Positions 48,222 to 56,474 of a stretch of 64,000 bases of DNA are shown one piece after another. Made by a program: the position numbers and the translations under genes. How positions within the stretch are numbered: position 1 is the first letter of the stretch; the number at the start of each line of letters is the position of its first letter. The DNA comes from Aquimarina sp. ERC-38 (lineage in GTDB: Bacteria > Bacteroidota > Bacteroidia > Flavobacteriales > Flavobacteriaceae). The notes beneath the pieces are model-generated. The model did no database searches. It worked only from the letters and a program-made list of their open reading frames with translations, and was not told the DNA's origin. The stretch covers positions 1,283,501 through 1,347,500 of the forward strand of contig NZ_CP098511.1 in the NCBI RefSeq assembly GCF_026222555.1, in the 5' to 3' direction.

Positions 48222-49238
48222 TTAAGCAGATTCTTTTTCGGCTACCTGCATTTCAGCTAATTCCCCTTCGTATTGTGTTTTTTCGGTTCGGGCGTCGTAG
48301 CCAATTTCGCGTAAATACTTAGAAAAAATTTCGGTATAACCGTGTGTACTGATCACTTTTGTCGCTCCGGTGGCCCTGATAGCGGTTAATAATTCTTGCC
48401 AGTCGCAATGATCAGATAGCACAAAACCTTTATCAATTGCCCTACGCCTTCTGGCTCCCCTAAATGCCATCCAGCCACTAGCCGATGCAGTAACATAAGG
48501 TACCATTTTCCGGATCCAGGGACTACCGTGCGCACTGGGAGGTGCCAGCACCATATTGCCTAATAAATCTTCTTTTTTGGTATCCCGGGTAATACGCTCT
48601 GTAGGTGGGAGGGAGGTTAGGGAACGAATAACTTCGGTCATATTTTCAATAGCTCCGTGCGTGTAAATTTTACCGATAGAAGTGTCCAAATGTTTAAGTA
48701 ACCGCTGGGCTTTCCCTAAGGTATAGCCAAACAATACGGAGGTTTTTTTTTCGGATTGATTTTGCGTCCACCAGGTATTAATATCATGCATGACCTCTTC
48801 CTGCGGAGTCCATTTAAACGCGGGTAGCCCAAAGGTACACTCAGTAATAAAAGTATGACAACTTACCGGTTCATAAGGTTCGGCAATACCATCATCTTCC
48901 AGTTTATAGTCGCCAGTAAAGACCCATACTTCGCCTTTATATTCAACTCGTATTTGAGAACTTCCGATAATATGTCCGGCAGGATGTAGGCTAAATAATA
49001 CATTATTAACCCTAAAGGTTTCTCCGTATGCTTTACCGGTTACATTAATATCCCCCAAACGGTGTTGAATGATAGGTACATTAGTATGATGGGTAATGTA
49101 TTTTTTATGTCCGGCATAACTATGATCTGCATGTCCGTGACTTATGATAGCTTTATCAACTGGCCGCCACGGGTCCAGATATACATCTGCAACCTTACAA
49201 TAAATTCCTTTATCCGTAAATTCTAGAAGTGGTGTCAT
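48222..49238 (-). CDS. Ligase-associated DNA damage response exonuclease (MBL fold)
   Basis: A 338-residue metallo-beta-lactamase/beta-CASP-type nuclease. The metal motif is KAIISHGHADHSYAGH, followed by PAGHIIGSSQIRVEY, VFTGDYKLEDDGIAEPYEPV and LSDHCDWQELLTAI. It is related to SNM1/CPSF73-like nucleases and belongs with the neighbouring ligase and helicase as a repair operon. It is the first gene of the operon. A divergent TerB-like gene lies 164 bases away. Confidence 0.93.
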   Translation of the reverse strand: MTPLLEFTDKGIYCKVADVYLDPWRPVDKAIISHGHADHSYAGHKKYITHHTNVPIIQHRLGDINVTGKAYGETFRVNNVLFSLHPAGHIIGSSQIRVEYKGEVWVFTGDYKLEDDGIAEPYEPVSCHTFITECTFGLPAFKWTPQEEVMHDINTWWTQNQSEKKTSVLFGYTLGKAQRLLKHLDTSIGKIYTHGAIENMTEVIRSLTSLPPTERITRDTKKEDLLGNMVLAPPSAHGSPWIRKMVPYVTASASGWMAFRGARRRRAIDKGFVLSDHCDWQELLTAIRATGATKVISTHGYTEIFSKYLREIGYDARTEKTQYEGELAEMQVAEKESA

Positions 49239-49370
49239 TGTATAAAATTAATGTTAAATGATAACTATAGCGTGTGCAATACCTAAGCATACTATCCTGA
49301 TTACATTTGGAAATATCCGGATGCTTTTTAAAAATATAATTTTTTAGGGATGGACTCTAACGGACTTTAG

Positions 49371-49378
49371 TATATTTG
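49371..49378 (+). promoter_or_regulatory. Putative -7 element for the TerB-like gene
   Basis: TATATTTG fits TAnnTTTG, 24 bases before the start codon. Confidence 0.5.
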
Positions 49379-49402
49379 CCTGAAATTTTTTAAAAAGAAA
49401 AT

Positions 49403-49834
49403 ATGTCTATTTCCGATTTATTTGACAGCGGATTTCAAAAAAGAAATCAAGATCATTTTGCAGCAATTGTACGGGTTGCTATGAGCGACGGTGTCATTAC
49501 CGATGAAGAAAAAGCCTTTCTTGACCGCCTTGCCAATAACCTGGATATTTCAGCAAACGATTACCAGGAGATTCTTCAGGATTATAATTCTCATCCTATC
49601 AATCCCCCTTCTAATTATGAAAACAGGTTAGAACGACTTTACGACCTTACCCGTATGGTATATGCGGATCATATTAGAGATGCCGAGCAGGTCATACTTC
49701 TTGAAAAGTTGGGCGTGGGCCTAGGTTTTAAATCAGACAACGTTAAATACGTAGTGGATAAAGCATTAAATTTAGTAGATCAGGGCGTAGACCGTGATAC
49801 GTTTGTAGAAGAAATTAAACAAATGAACCGATAA
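49403..49834 (+). CDS. TerB-like (tellurite resistance) domain protein
   Basis: A 143-residue helical protein with the TerB signature FAAIVRVAMSDGVITDEEKAFLDRLANNLDIS. A second acidic helix pair (YDLTRMVYADHIRDAEQVILLEKLGVGLGF) follows. TerB domains bind metal ions through acidic loops and often scaffold membrane stress complexes. It is a single gene here, convergent with the small-GTPase operon by 11 bases. No other ter genes are present, so tellurite resistance should not be assumed. Confidence 0.85.
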   Translation: MSISDLFDSGFQKRNQDHFAAIVRVAMSDGVITDEEKAFLDRLANNLDISANDYQEILQDYNSHPINPPSNYENRLERLYDLTRMVYADHIRDAEQVILLEKLGVGLGFKSDNVKYVVDKALNLVDQGVDRDTFVEEIKQMNR

Positions 49835-49845
49835 AGGGTTTATAT

Positions 49846-50184
49846 TCAATTATTATTTAAAAAATTTTCATTTTTAAGCTGTTCTTTCTTCTGTAATACA
49901 AAATAAACAGAAGTCATATCCGTAAGTTTTATGGTAATGTTAGTCGATTTTATCATTATGGATACGTTGCAAACAATTTCTTCGGAATTTTTTTGAAAAT
50001 GAACTAGCGGAAACTTGTAGGCTTTCTTTCGCATAGATAATTCAGGAATAATTTCAAAAAATGGATGTATGCTAAAAAGATTAGTTGTCACTTTTTGTGG
50101 TAATAAAACACCCTTAGCATAAAGAATAACACCAGACGAGTTGATCCTAAAAATCTGAACATTATTTGGAGCTATTGTACTCAT
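49846..50184 (-). CDS. Short PAS-like protein linked to the small-GTPase operon
   Basis: A 112-residue protein. NVQIFRINSSGVILYAKGVLLP, LFSIHPFFEIIPEL and the ending KLTDMTSVYFVLQKKEQLKNE resemble a PAS fold, with the closing DmT-Y-x3-Q pattern of some bacteroidotal sensor PAS domains. The match is by eye and weak. No enzymatic domain is attached. It is the last gene of a same-strand group with the GTPase (98-base gap), so it may be a sensor or adaptor of that system. Confidence 0.55.
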   Translation of the reverse strand: MSTIAPNNVQIFRINSSGVILYAKGVLLPQKVTTNLFSIHPFFEIIPELSMRKKAYKFPLVHFQKNSEEIVCNVSIMIKSTNITIKLTDMTSVYFVLQKKEQLKNENFLNNN

Positions 50185-50282
50185 TACTACTTTATTTTTT
50201 ACCTTTTATAGCTAAATCAACGTTAAATAACAGTGATCTTCCGTTTCCATAAAAATAACCCGTATTTATCCAAAATAGTATT

Positions 50283-50780
50283 TTAAGGGGAATTAATGTT
50301 ATTCAACTGAATACCTAATTTCTTAAAAAAATCAGTAACGTTAGTATCTTCTTTAGCACTGGTAAATGCATCTACTTTAAAGGGGAACTTTGTTTCTAGT
50401 TTTTTTTTATCTATAACTAAATCTAACTTATTACCAATACAAGTTAATAGGACTTTTGGGAATTCTTCTTTTAAAATTTCTAAATTTTCTGCGGTATCCT
50501 GATAAGTAACTGCTCTGGTAACATCAAAAACATATACAAAAGCATGTGCCCCTAATAAATATGACCTACGGGTATCTTCCAGGTCCATATGACCTTCCGT
50601 ATCCCACAATATCAGTGATATTTCATCTCCGTTATCTAGGGTAATTACCTTTTTTTTAATCTGAACCCCAATAGTGACCTTGTATTCTTCTGAGAATTCA
50701 TCGTCAATAAACCTGCGAAATAATGAAGTCTTTCCTACCCCAAAATGTCCCAGGAGAACTACTTTTTTAGATAACTTCAT
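50283..50780 (-). CDS. Ras/Rab-like small GTPase
   Basis: A 165-residue stand-alone Ras-fold GTPase. G1 is GHFGVGKTS (residues 11-19), followed by a G2 Thr in KVTIGVQI. G3 is WDTEGHMD, with His at the position of Ras Gln61. G4 is GNKLDL, and G5 is FTSAKED. There is no membrane-targeting tail or fused effector. It overlaps the upstream envelope-type gene by 14 bases, so they are translated together. Bacterial homologues such as MglA control polarity or motility, but this group is uncharacterised. Confidence 0.9.
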   Translation of the reverse strand: MKLSKKVVLLGHFGVGKTSLFRRFIDDEFSEEYKVTIGVQIKKKVITLDNGDEISLILWDTEGHMDLEDTRRSYLLGAHAFVYVFDVTRAVTYQDTAENLEILKEEFPKVLLTCIGNKLDLVIDKKKLETKFPFKVDAFTSAKEDTNVTDFFKKLGIQLNNINSP

Positions 50781-51591
50781 TAGTAAAGTATTTTTTTAAT
50801 TTTTCAGAAAATAAATGGTTGTGGACTAACTCTTGATTAGAAATATGGTTTTTTGCAAAATCTGTAATCGCATCTTCTAACCGGTCTTTAAATTCCAAAG
50901 TGTAGGCTCCAGCTATAACTGCTGCTATATAATACGAGTAAAAATTTTGAATATGTATACGGTACAGTTCGTATTCAATAGTTTCCAGTTCTTGGTTTCC
51001 ACCGGAAAAGGCATCTTCTACAAAACTTTTGATGGCCGTAAGCATTCCTGCAATCATTTCTTTATCAATAACTTCCTCCTTAAAAGGACTAAACTCGGAG
51101 ATTAGAATACCGGATTCTTTTTTAATTACTAGTAATTGCAGGAGTTGTGGTTTACCATAATTAGATAAAGCCAGGTCGCCATTACTAACCCCTTTAGCTT
51201 GCGCTCTTTTTGAAGCAAACCAGTTTTTAAGTGAAAAAGCCTGTTTTGTCTTTCTGCTAATATTCTCGCTAAGTAATTTAATCTCATGAGCAATATATTT
51301 TTTGATCATTTTGCCCAAAATAGGGTACAAAGCTTCTACCACAGCATCCTGGGATTTTGAGATTTCTTCTTTTAAAGCTTCAGTAATTGTAGGACCTAAG
51401 GTGGTGGGAATTTCGTTGACAAATTTCACAAAGTGTTGTTCAATAATAGGATCAACCTTATGAGATAGTTCTTTTTGTCGGTATATTGTATTTTGTAATT
51501 CTTCTACTTTTTTAACAATAGAATCCGTTAATTCTTTTTCTTCTGTAAATAAAAGTTTTTTAAGAATTTGAAGTTTCTCCTGTTCATCCAT
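50767..51591 (-). CDS. Helical protein of OmpA-N-terminal-like type, predicted GTPase partner
   Basis: A 274-residue helical, acidic protein. The segment TLGPTITEALKEEISKSQDAVVEALYPILGKMIKKYIAHEI recalls the amphipathic N-terminal region of some cyanobacterial and bacteroidotal OmpA-like proteins, but no OmpA peptidoglycan-binding domain is present. The second half (EFSPFKEEVIDKEMIAGMLTAIKSFVEDAF) has a roadblock-like flavour, the fold of MglA partner MglB; this is inference. The ATG at 51591 is chosen over a TTG at 51606. It is coupled to the GTPase gene. Confidence 0.6.
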   Translation of the reverse strand: MDEQEKLQILKKLLFTEEKELTDSIVKKVEELQNTIYRQKELSHKVDPIIEQHFVKFVNEIPTTLGPTITEALKEEISKSQDAVVEALYPILGKMIKKYIAHEIKLLSENISRKTKQAFSLKNWFASKRAQAKGVSNGDLALSNYGKPQLLQLLVIKKESGILISEFSPFKEEVIDKEMIAGMLTAIKSFVEDAFSGGNQELETIEYELYRIHIQNFYSYYIAAVIAGAYTLEFKDRLEDAITDFAKNHISNQELVHNHLFSEKLKKYFTNEVI

Positions 51592-51608
51592 AAGTGATAG
51601 CTGCAACC

Positions 51609-51959
51609 TTATTTTGCTATTTTTTCTCCCAGGTTGATAAGTAAAGAACCAATTTCTTTTTTATCTACTTTTTTATATTCCAGGTTATCCGAATGTTCCT
51701 GTATTTTATCTTCTAATTCTGTCATCCTAATGTTAATATCCGTATGTAAATTATCTATGGTTTGTATTAGCTCTTTACGGGTATCTTCTATAAATTCTTC
51801 CAGCTCTTTTTTCCTCATTCGAATATCTTTTTTAAGGTTTTCAAATTCGGAATTATAAGTAGCAATGTCATCACCAAAAATTAAATTTTTAATAGTTTCA
51901 ATTTTTGAAACAGCTTCGGATAGTTTTTCAGGTGCTGCAATTTCAGGTTGTTTGGACAT
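51609..51959 (-). CDS. Coiled-coil protein, first gene of the small-GTPase operon
   Basis: A 116-residue protein that is almost wholly coiled coil: residues 35-95 are charged heptads (KKDIRMRKKELEEFIEDTRK, then ITELEDKIQEHSDNLEYKK). A short C-terminal helix DKKEIGSLLINLGEKIAK resembles the end of small coiled-coil proteins encoded next to GTPases in other phyla. It lies 17 bases upstream of the next gene's ATG. It probably forms an oligomeric scaffold for the two following products. Function unknown. Confidence 0.65.
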   Translation of the reverse strand: MSKQPEIAAPEKLSEAVSKIETIKNLIFGDDIATYNSEFENLKKDIRMRKKELEEFIEDTRKELIQTIDNLHTDINIRMTELEDKIQEHSDNLEYKKVDKKEIGSLLINLGEKIAK

Positions 51960-52293
51960 ATAAGAAGAATTAAAATTAATAGCGATTCTAGTAAATTTAG
52001 GATAAAATCTTCAAAAAATTGAGGAATTTTTAAAAAACTATAAGGTTATAGTAGTGGTAACTTCCTGTTTTTATGTTGACTAGATAGAAATAACGTAATT
52101 AAAATATGGTTTGTCTATAAATTATCTGAAAGTTGAACTTGTTAATATTACTAGTGTTCTTATAAGGTTTGTAGTAGTATTTTTCTTTAAAGATTTTAGT
52201 ATATATCATTGAACAATTTTTTAACAACTATTACAATATAGTTTCGTTTATTTCGTTTATAATTGTAATTCACAATTGAATTAAATAAACTAT
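51960..52293. other. AT-rich intergenic region with divergent promoters
   Basis: 334 bases between the GTPase operon and the antitoxin gene, which diverge. The inverted repeat at 52261-52277 is the only structure seen. Confidence 0.5.
52261..52277. promoter_or_regulatory. Inverted repeat, possible operator of the antitoxin gene
   Basis: AATTGT-aattc-ACAATT, a 6-bp perfect dyad 17 bases before the start codon. Autoregulation by the encoded helix-turn-helix protein is typical of antitoxins but is only inferred here. Confidence 0.4.
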
Positions 52294-52749
52294 ATGGAAA
52301 TGTACAATAAGGTACGGAAACCTTCCAAAGATGAGCAGGTACTGGCAACGAAGTCGTATTATGCATTATCTACAATAATAGAGGAATTAAAAGTAGATAC
52401 CCCTGAAATAGAAATTGAGGAAACCCAAGAAAAGATACGAATTCCTATAAGTGCTTTAAAACTTTTAAGTGAAGTGTTAAAGACTATGAGTAAAGGAAAC
52501 ATTATTTCTATTGTTCCGGTAGCTACAGAAGTAACGACTCAAAAGGCAGCAGAAATTCTAGGTTGTTCCCGACCACATGTTGTAAAGCTATTAGAGAAAG
52601 GAGAGATTACTTACACAAAAGTAGGTAAGCACCGGCGTATTTTATTTGAAGATGTTATGAGTTACAAAGAGAATATGAAGCAAAAACAAAAGCAGCATAT
52701 TGTGGATATGATGAGATCTGATGAAGCATTAGGACTGTATGATTCATAG
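52294..52749 (+). CDS. Excisionase-type helix-turn-helix antitoxin, apparently orphan
   Basis: A 151-residue protein. The C-terminal half TTQKAAEILGCSRPHVVKLLEKGEITYTKVGKHRRI is a MerR/excisionase-like winged helix. The rest of the layout (a long helical N-terminus, then a tail ending MRSDEALGLYDS) is that of antitoxins paired with PIN-domain toxins. The partner toxin gene is missing: an overlapping ATG (52739) opens MIHSVLFLIF and then stops at 52771, and fbp follows directly on the other strand. Confidence 0.8.
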   Translation: MEMYNKVRKPSKDEQVLATKSYYALSTIIEELKVDTPEIEIEETQEKIRIPISALKLLSEVLKTMSKGNIISIVPVATEVTTQKAAEILGCSRPHVVKLLEKGEITYTKVGKHRRILFEDVMSYKENMKQKQKQHIVDMMRSDEALGLYDS

Positions 52750-52776
52750 TGTTTTGTTTTTAATCTTCTAAACACT
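52748..52776. terminator. Weak bidirectional hairpin between the antitoxin gene and fbp
   Basis: AGTGTTT / AAACACT with a 15-nt T-rich loop, between convergent genes ending at 52749 and 52789. Confidence 0.4.
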
Positions 52777-52788
52777 CTATTATTATCA

Positions 52789-53805
52789 CTACCCCTTCAC
52801 TTCTTCCTTTTGCATAAAGGTTTCGGCTTTATTTACCATGTTAATACTTCCGCAGATAAAAGGACAGCGTTCATGAAGTTCTGTAGGTTTAATATTCATA
52901 ATTCGCTGATGACCATCACTGGCTTTTCCTCCGGCTTGTTCGGTAATAAAGGCCATTGGATTACATTCGTACAATAAACGTAATTTTCCGTTAGGGGATT
53001 TTGAAGAACTTGGGTACATATAAATACCACCTTTAATAATATTACGATGAATATCACTAACCAGAGAACCGATATAACGAGAAGTATAAGGGCGATCATC
53101 CTTTTCTTCCTGGCAATATTTAATGTAATCTTTGATGCCTTGAGGGAAATGCGTATAATTTCCTTCGTTTACCGAATAAATATTTCCTTCTTCCGGGAAT
53201 TTCATATTAGGATGTGATAAGTAATAAGTTCCCAGGGCTGGATTTAACGTAAAACCGTTTACTCCGTTACCCGTTGTATAAACTAACATGGTAGAGGTAC
53301 CATAAATAATGTATCCTGCAGCTACCTGCAGATTTCCTGGTTGTAAAAAATCTTCCAGTGTTACCGGAGTTCCCGTAGGGGTAACCCTACGGTAGATAGA
53401 AAATATAGTTCCTACCGATACGTTTACATCAATATTAGAACTTCCATCAAGGGGATCCATTAAAACCACGTAATTATTACGATGATCATTATTCTGTCCT
53501 TTGATCGTAATAAAGTCATCATTTTCTTCCGAAGCAATACCACATACGATTTCGCGATTAGTAAGGGTATTGATAAAAGTTTCATTAGCAAGAACATCTA
53601 ATTTCTGTTGATCTTCCCCCTGGATATTTGTAGAACCTACTGCCCCGGTAATGTCCACTAAACCAGCTCGGTTAACCTGGTGATTTACCATTTTGGCCGC
53701 AAGACGTATGGAATTTATAAGTCTGGAAAGCTCTCCGCTGGCATACGGAAAATCCTTTTGATTTTCAATAATAAATTCACCTAGGGTCTGATTAGTTCTT
53801 GCCAT
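52789..53805 (-). CDS. fbp: Class I fructose-1,6-bisphosphatase
   Basis: A 338-residue gluconeogenic enzyme that makes fructose 6-phosphate. The metal site includes ASEENDDF and [25 protein letters not shown]. The substrate-binding region [23 protein letters not shown] is followed by [25 protein letters not shown]. Length is normal, and the start [12 protein letters not shown] is typical of bacterial class I enzymes. It is monocistronic; the GNAT gene diverges 168 bases away. Confidence 0.96.
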   Translation of the reverse strand: MARTNQTLGEFIIENQKDFPYASGELSRLINSIRLAAKMVNHQVNRAGLVDITGAVGSTNIQGEDQQKLDVLANETFINTLTNREIVCGIASEENDDFITIKGQNNDHRNNYVVLMDPLDGSSNIDVNVSVGTIFSIYRRVTPTGTPVTLEDFLQPGNLQVAAGYIIYGTSTMLVYTTGNGVNGFTLNPALGTYYLSHPNMKFPEEGNIYSVNEGNYTHFPQGIKDYIKYCQEEKDDRPYTSRYIGSLVSDIHRNIIKGGIYMYPSSSKSPNGKLRLLYECNPMAFITEQAGGKASDGHQRIMNIKPTELHERCPFICGSINMVNKAETFMQKEEVKG

Positions 53806-53973
53806 TATTATACGTACTTATATCAAAAGATTTTCGTAAAAATAGGCTATTATCTTTTTTGACGGGGTCTGTAAACAAAAACTTTTATAATTAAGCTTGA
53901 TTCCTGATAAAAGCAATCCGTTTTTTGTATTTTTCGATCCTGGTACGAATAAGAATAATTTGAATCAAATAAA

Positions 53974-54459
53974 ATGGATTTTACCCTTCAAAAAGCGAAA
54001 GAAAAAGACATGCCCGGTGTGATGCAACTCATTCAAGAACTGGCAAGTTTTGAAAAGGAAGAAGATGCTGTTGAGATTACCGTGGAGGATTTGAAAAGAG
54101 ATGGTTTTGGGGAACATCCTCTATTTACCTGTTTTGTAGCCAAAAAGGATCAGGAAATATTAGGGATAGCCCTGGTGTATAACCGGTATTCTACCTGGAA
54201 AGGGAAAACGGTTCACCTTGAAGATCTTGTGGTAAAAAAAGAATTACGAGGTAAAGGCATCGGGGGCGCATTGTATCAAAGAGTGATGCAGTTTGCTAAA
54301 GAACAAAAAGTACGTCGGGTGGAGTGGAACGTTTTGGATTGGAATACCCCGGCAGTTAATTTCTATAAAAATAGTGGGGCTACTATTCTGGAAGGATGGC
54401 AAGTCGTACAGATGGATGAGCAAAATTTAAATACATTTTTAGCAAAAACAAAGGTATAA
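53974..54459 (+). CDS. GNAT family N-acetyltransferase
   Basis: A 161-residue GNAT enzyme. The acetyl-CoA loop is VKKELRGKGIGGALYQRVMQFAKE (R-x2-G-x-G/A), preceded by VHLEDLVV and followed by WNVLDWNTPAVNFYKNSGA. The last segment is typical of the diamine/spermidine acetyltransferase-like subgroup, which is the best guess for substrate. It is probably transcribed alone. Confidence 0.9.
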   Translation: MDFTLQKAKEKDMPGVMQLIQELASFEKEEDAVEITVEDLKRDGFGEHPLFTCFVAKKDQEILGIALVYNRYSTWKGKTVHLEDLVVKKELRGKGIGGALYQRVMQFAKEQKVRRVEWNVLDWNTPAVNFYKNSGATILEGWQVVQMDEQNLNTFLAKTKV

Positions 54460-54538
54460 AAACCCTAAAAGGTATAGAAAAGGAAAATTCATAGTCAATT
54501 GTCTTTTTAGTATATTTATACACCGCTAATTGTATTAG

Positions 54539-56368
54539 ATGCCTATAGTTACTGCAAAGGAGATAGCTTCTGGTTTAGGAATAAAAAACCTGGGCTATTT
54601 GGGAGAATTTATAGGATGGTTGTTTTTAAAAATTACCCGGCTTTCCAGAATTAATAGGATTTATGATAAGAAGTTAGCAGGAACTGCAGACCTCGTTTTC
54701 TTTAAAAAAGTTATAGAAACCTTTCATGTTGATTTTGAAGTTCCGGAAAAGGATTTAAAACGATTACCTAAAACCGGGGCTTTTATCACTATTTCTAATC
54801 ATCCCCTAGGAGGTTTGGATGGTATTTTATTATTAAAACTGGTTTCTGAACAGCGACCTGATTTTAAGGTTATTGCCAACTTTTTATTACAAAAGATACC
54901 GGAGTTACACGCTTATGTAATGCCGGTAAATCCTTTTGAAGATCGGAAAGAAGTAAAATCAAGTTTTCAGGGTATTAAATTAAGCTTACAACATATTAAA
55001 GACGGACATCCCTTAGGTATTTTTCCATCAGGTGAAGTATCTACTATCAAAGAAGGGAAGGGCTATGTAGATAAAGTATGGGAGCCGGGTGCCATTCACT
55101 TTATCCAAAAAGCAAAGGTTCCGGTAATCCCCATTTATTTTCATGCAAAAAACAGCAGGTTGTTTTACAGAATGGCTGCGATTAGCGGATTGCTACGTAC
55201 CTTAAAATTACCGAGTGAATTATTCACTCAACAATACAGAAGTATTAAAGTTAGGATTGGAAACCCAATTACACCGAATGATTTGATAGAGTTCCTGGAG
55301 CTACAAGCGCTTTCCGAATTTCTTCGGAAGAAAACTTATATGCTGGCAAATCCTTATGCAAAAAAATCATTAAGAGAAACCATACCTCAAAATCTAAAAA
55401 TTACCAAAACTCCCAAAAAGATTAAAAGATGTAGCGATACCCATGATATAGAACATGAAATACAATACTGTCGGGATCATAAAATGCGCTTGCTTTCCAG
55501 CAAAAATTATGAAGTTTTTTTAGTAAAAAAAGAGAACGTTCCTAATATCCTTTATGAAATAGGAAGGTTACGCGAAATCACTTTTAGGGCTATCGGAGAA
55601 GGAACTAATAAGGCAATTGACCTTGACATTTTTGATGAATATTATCATCATATGTTTTTATGGGATAGCAAAGCAAAAAAAATTGCCGGAGCCTATCGAA
55701 TGGGTATGGGTGCCGACATCTATAGGCAAAAAGGAATTGATGGTTTCTATTTACAGAAACTCTTCCGGTTTGAACCCGAACTACATAATATGATGAGTAA
55801 GTCCATTGAAATGGGTAGGGCATTTATCATAAAAGAGTATCAGCAAAAACCCATGCCTTTATTTTTACTATGGAAAGGTATTGTACATTGTACCTTACGA
55901 TTCCCCGAACATAAATATTTAATTGGAGGGGTAAGTATTAGTAATCAATTTAGCAATTTTACCAAATCACTGATGATTGAATTTATGAAATCCCATTATT
56001 ATGATCCGTATGTGGCGCAATATGTGCGACCTAAAAAAGAATTTAAAGTAAAATTAAGAGACGCTGATAAAGATTTTGTATTCGATGAAAGTAAAAGTGA
56101 TTTAAACAAGTTTGATAAAATTATTGACGAAGTAGAACCAGGAAGCCTCCGATTACCTGTTTTAATTAAAAAATACATTAAACAAAATGCAAAAGTCATC
56201 GCCTTCAATGTAGATCCGCTGTTTAATAATGCAATAGACGGATTGATGTACATTAAAATTTCTGACCTTCCGGAAAGTACCGTAAAGCCGGTAATGGAAG
56301 AATTTCAGAAAGAATTGGAACAGAAATATTATGCCAGTATGGATAAAGATAACTATCAATTTAGTTAA
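54539..56368 (+). CDS. Bifunctional acyltransferase, OlsF-like (ornithine/aminolipid synthesis)
   Basis: A 609-residue two-domain enzyme. The N-terminal half (to about residue 280) is a PlsC-type O-acyltransferase: ISNHPLGGLDGILLL carries the catalytic His and Asp, and FPSGEVSTIKEG is the second motif. The C-terminal half is a GNAT/OlsB-like N-acyltransferase: REITFRAIGEGTNKAIDLDIFDEYYHHMFLWD, then EMGRAFIIKEYQQKP and LIGGVSISNQF. This order matches OlsF proteins that make ornithine lipids in one polypeptide, including in Flavobacterium. The amino acid used (ornithine, glycine or other) cannot be read from sequence. Confidence 0.85.
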   Translation: MPIVTAKEIASGLGIKNLGYLGEFIGWLFLKITRLSRINRIYDKKLAGTADLVFFKKVIETFHVDFEVPEKDLKRLPKTGAFITISNHPLGGLDGILLLKLVSEQRPDFKVIANFLLQKIPELHAYVMPVNPFEDRKEVKSSFQGIKLSLQHIKDGHPLGIFPSGEVSTIKEGKGYVDKVWEPGAIHFIQKAKVPVIPIYFHAKNSRLFYRMAAISGLLRTLKLPSELFTQQYRSIKVRIGNPITPNDLIEFLELQALSEFLRKKTYMLANPYAKKSLRETIPQNLKITKTPKKIKRCSDTHDIEHEIQYCRDHKMRLLSSKNYEVFLVKKENVPNILYEIGRLREITFRAIGEGTNKAIDLDIFDEYYHHMFLWDSKAKKIAGAYRMGMGADIYRQKGIDGFYLQKLFRFEPELHNMMSKSIEMGRAFIIKEYQQKPMPLFLLWKGIVHCTLRFPEHKYLIGGVSISNQFSNFTKSLMIEFMKSHYYDPYVAQYVRPKKEFKVKLRDADKDFVFDESKSDLNKFDKIIDEVEPGSLRLPVLIKKYIKQNAKVIAFNVDPLFNNAIDGLMYIKISDLPESTVKPVMEEFQKELEQKYYASMDKDNYQFS

Positions 56369-56474
56369 AGCTTAATTATTCAATGCTATTTACAAGAATA
56401 CTCTATTAAGTAGAAGCAATACTTCATATTCAATTACGCTAGTGATTAATAATCTTTATCTTTAGGTTCACCAA

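Noticed and set aside
49403..49834. Tellurite resistance operon
   Set aside because: Only a lone TerB-like domain is present; no terC, terD or terZ gene lies nearby.
50767..51591. OmpA family assignment for the helical GTPase partner
   Set aside because: There is no signal peptide, barrel or OmpA peptidoglycan-binding domain; the likeness is limited to an amphipathic region.
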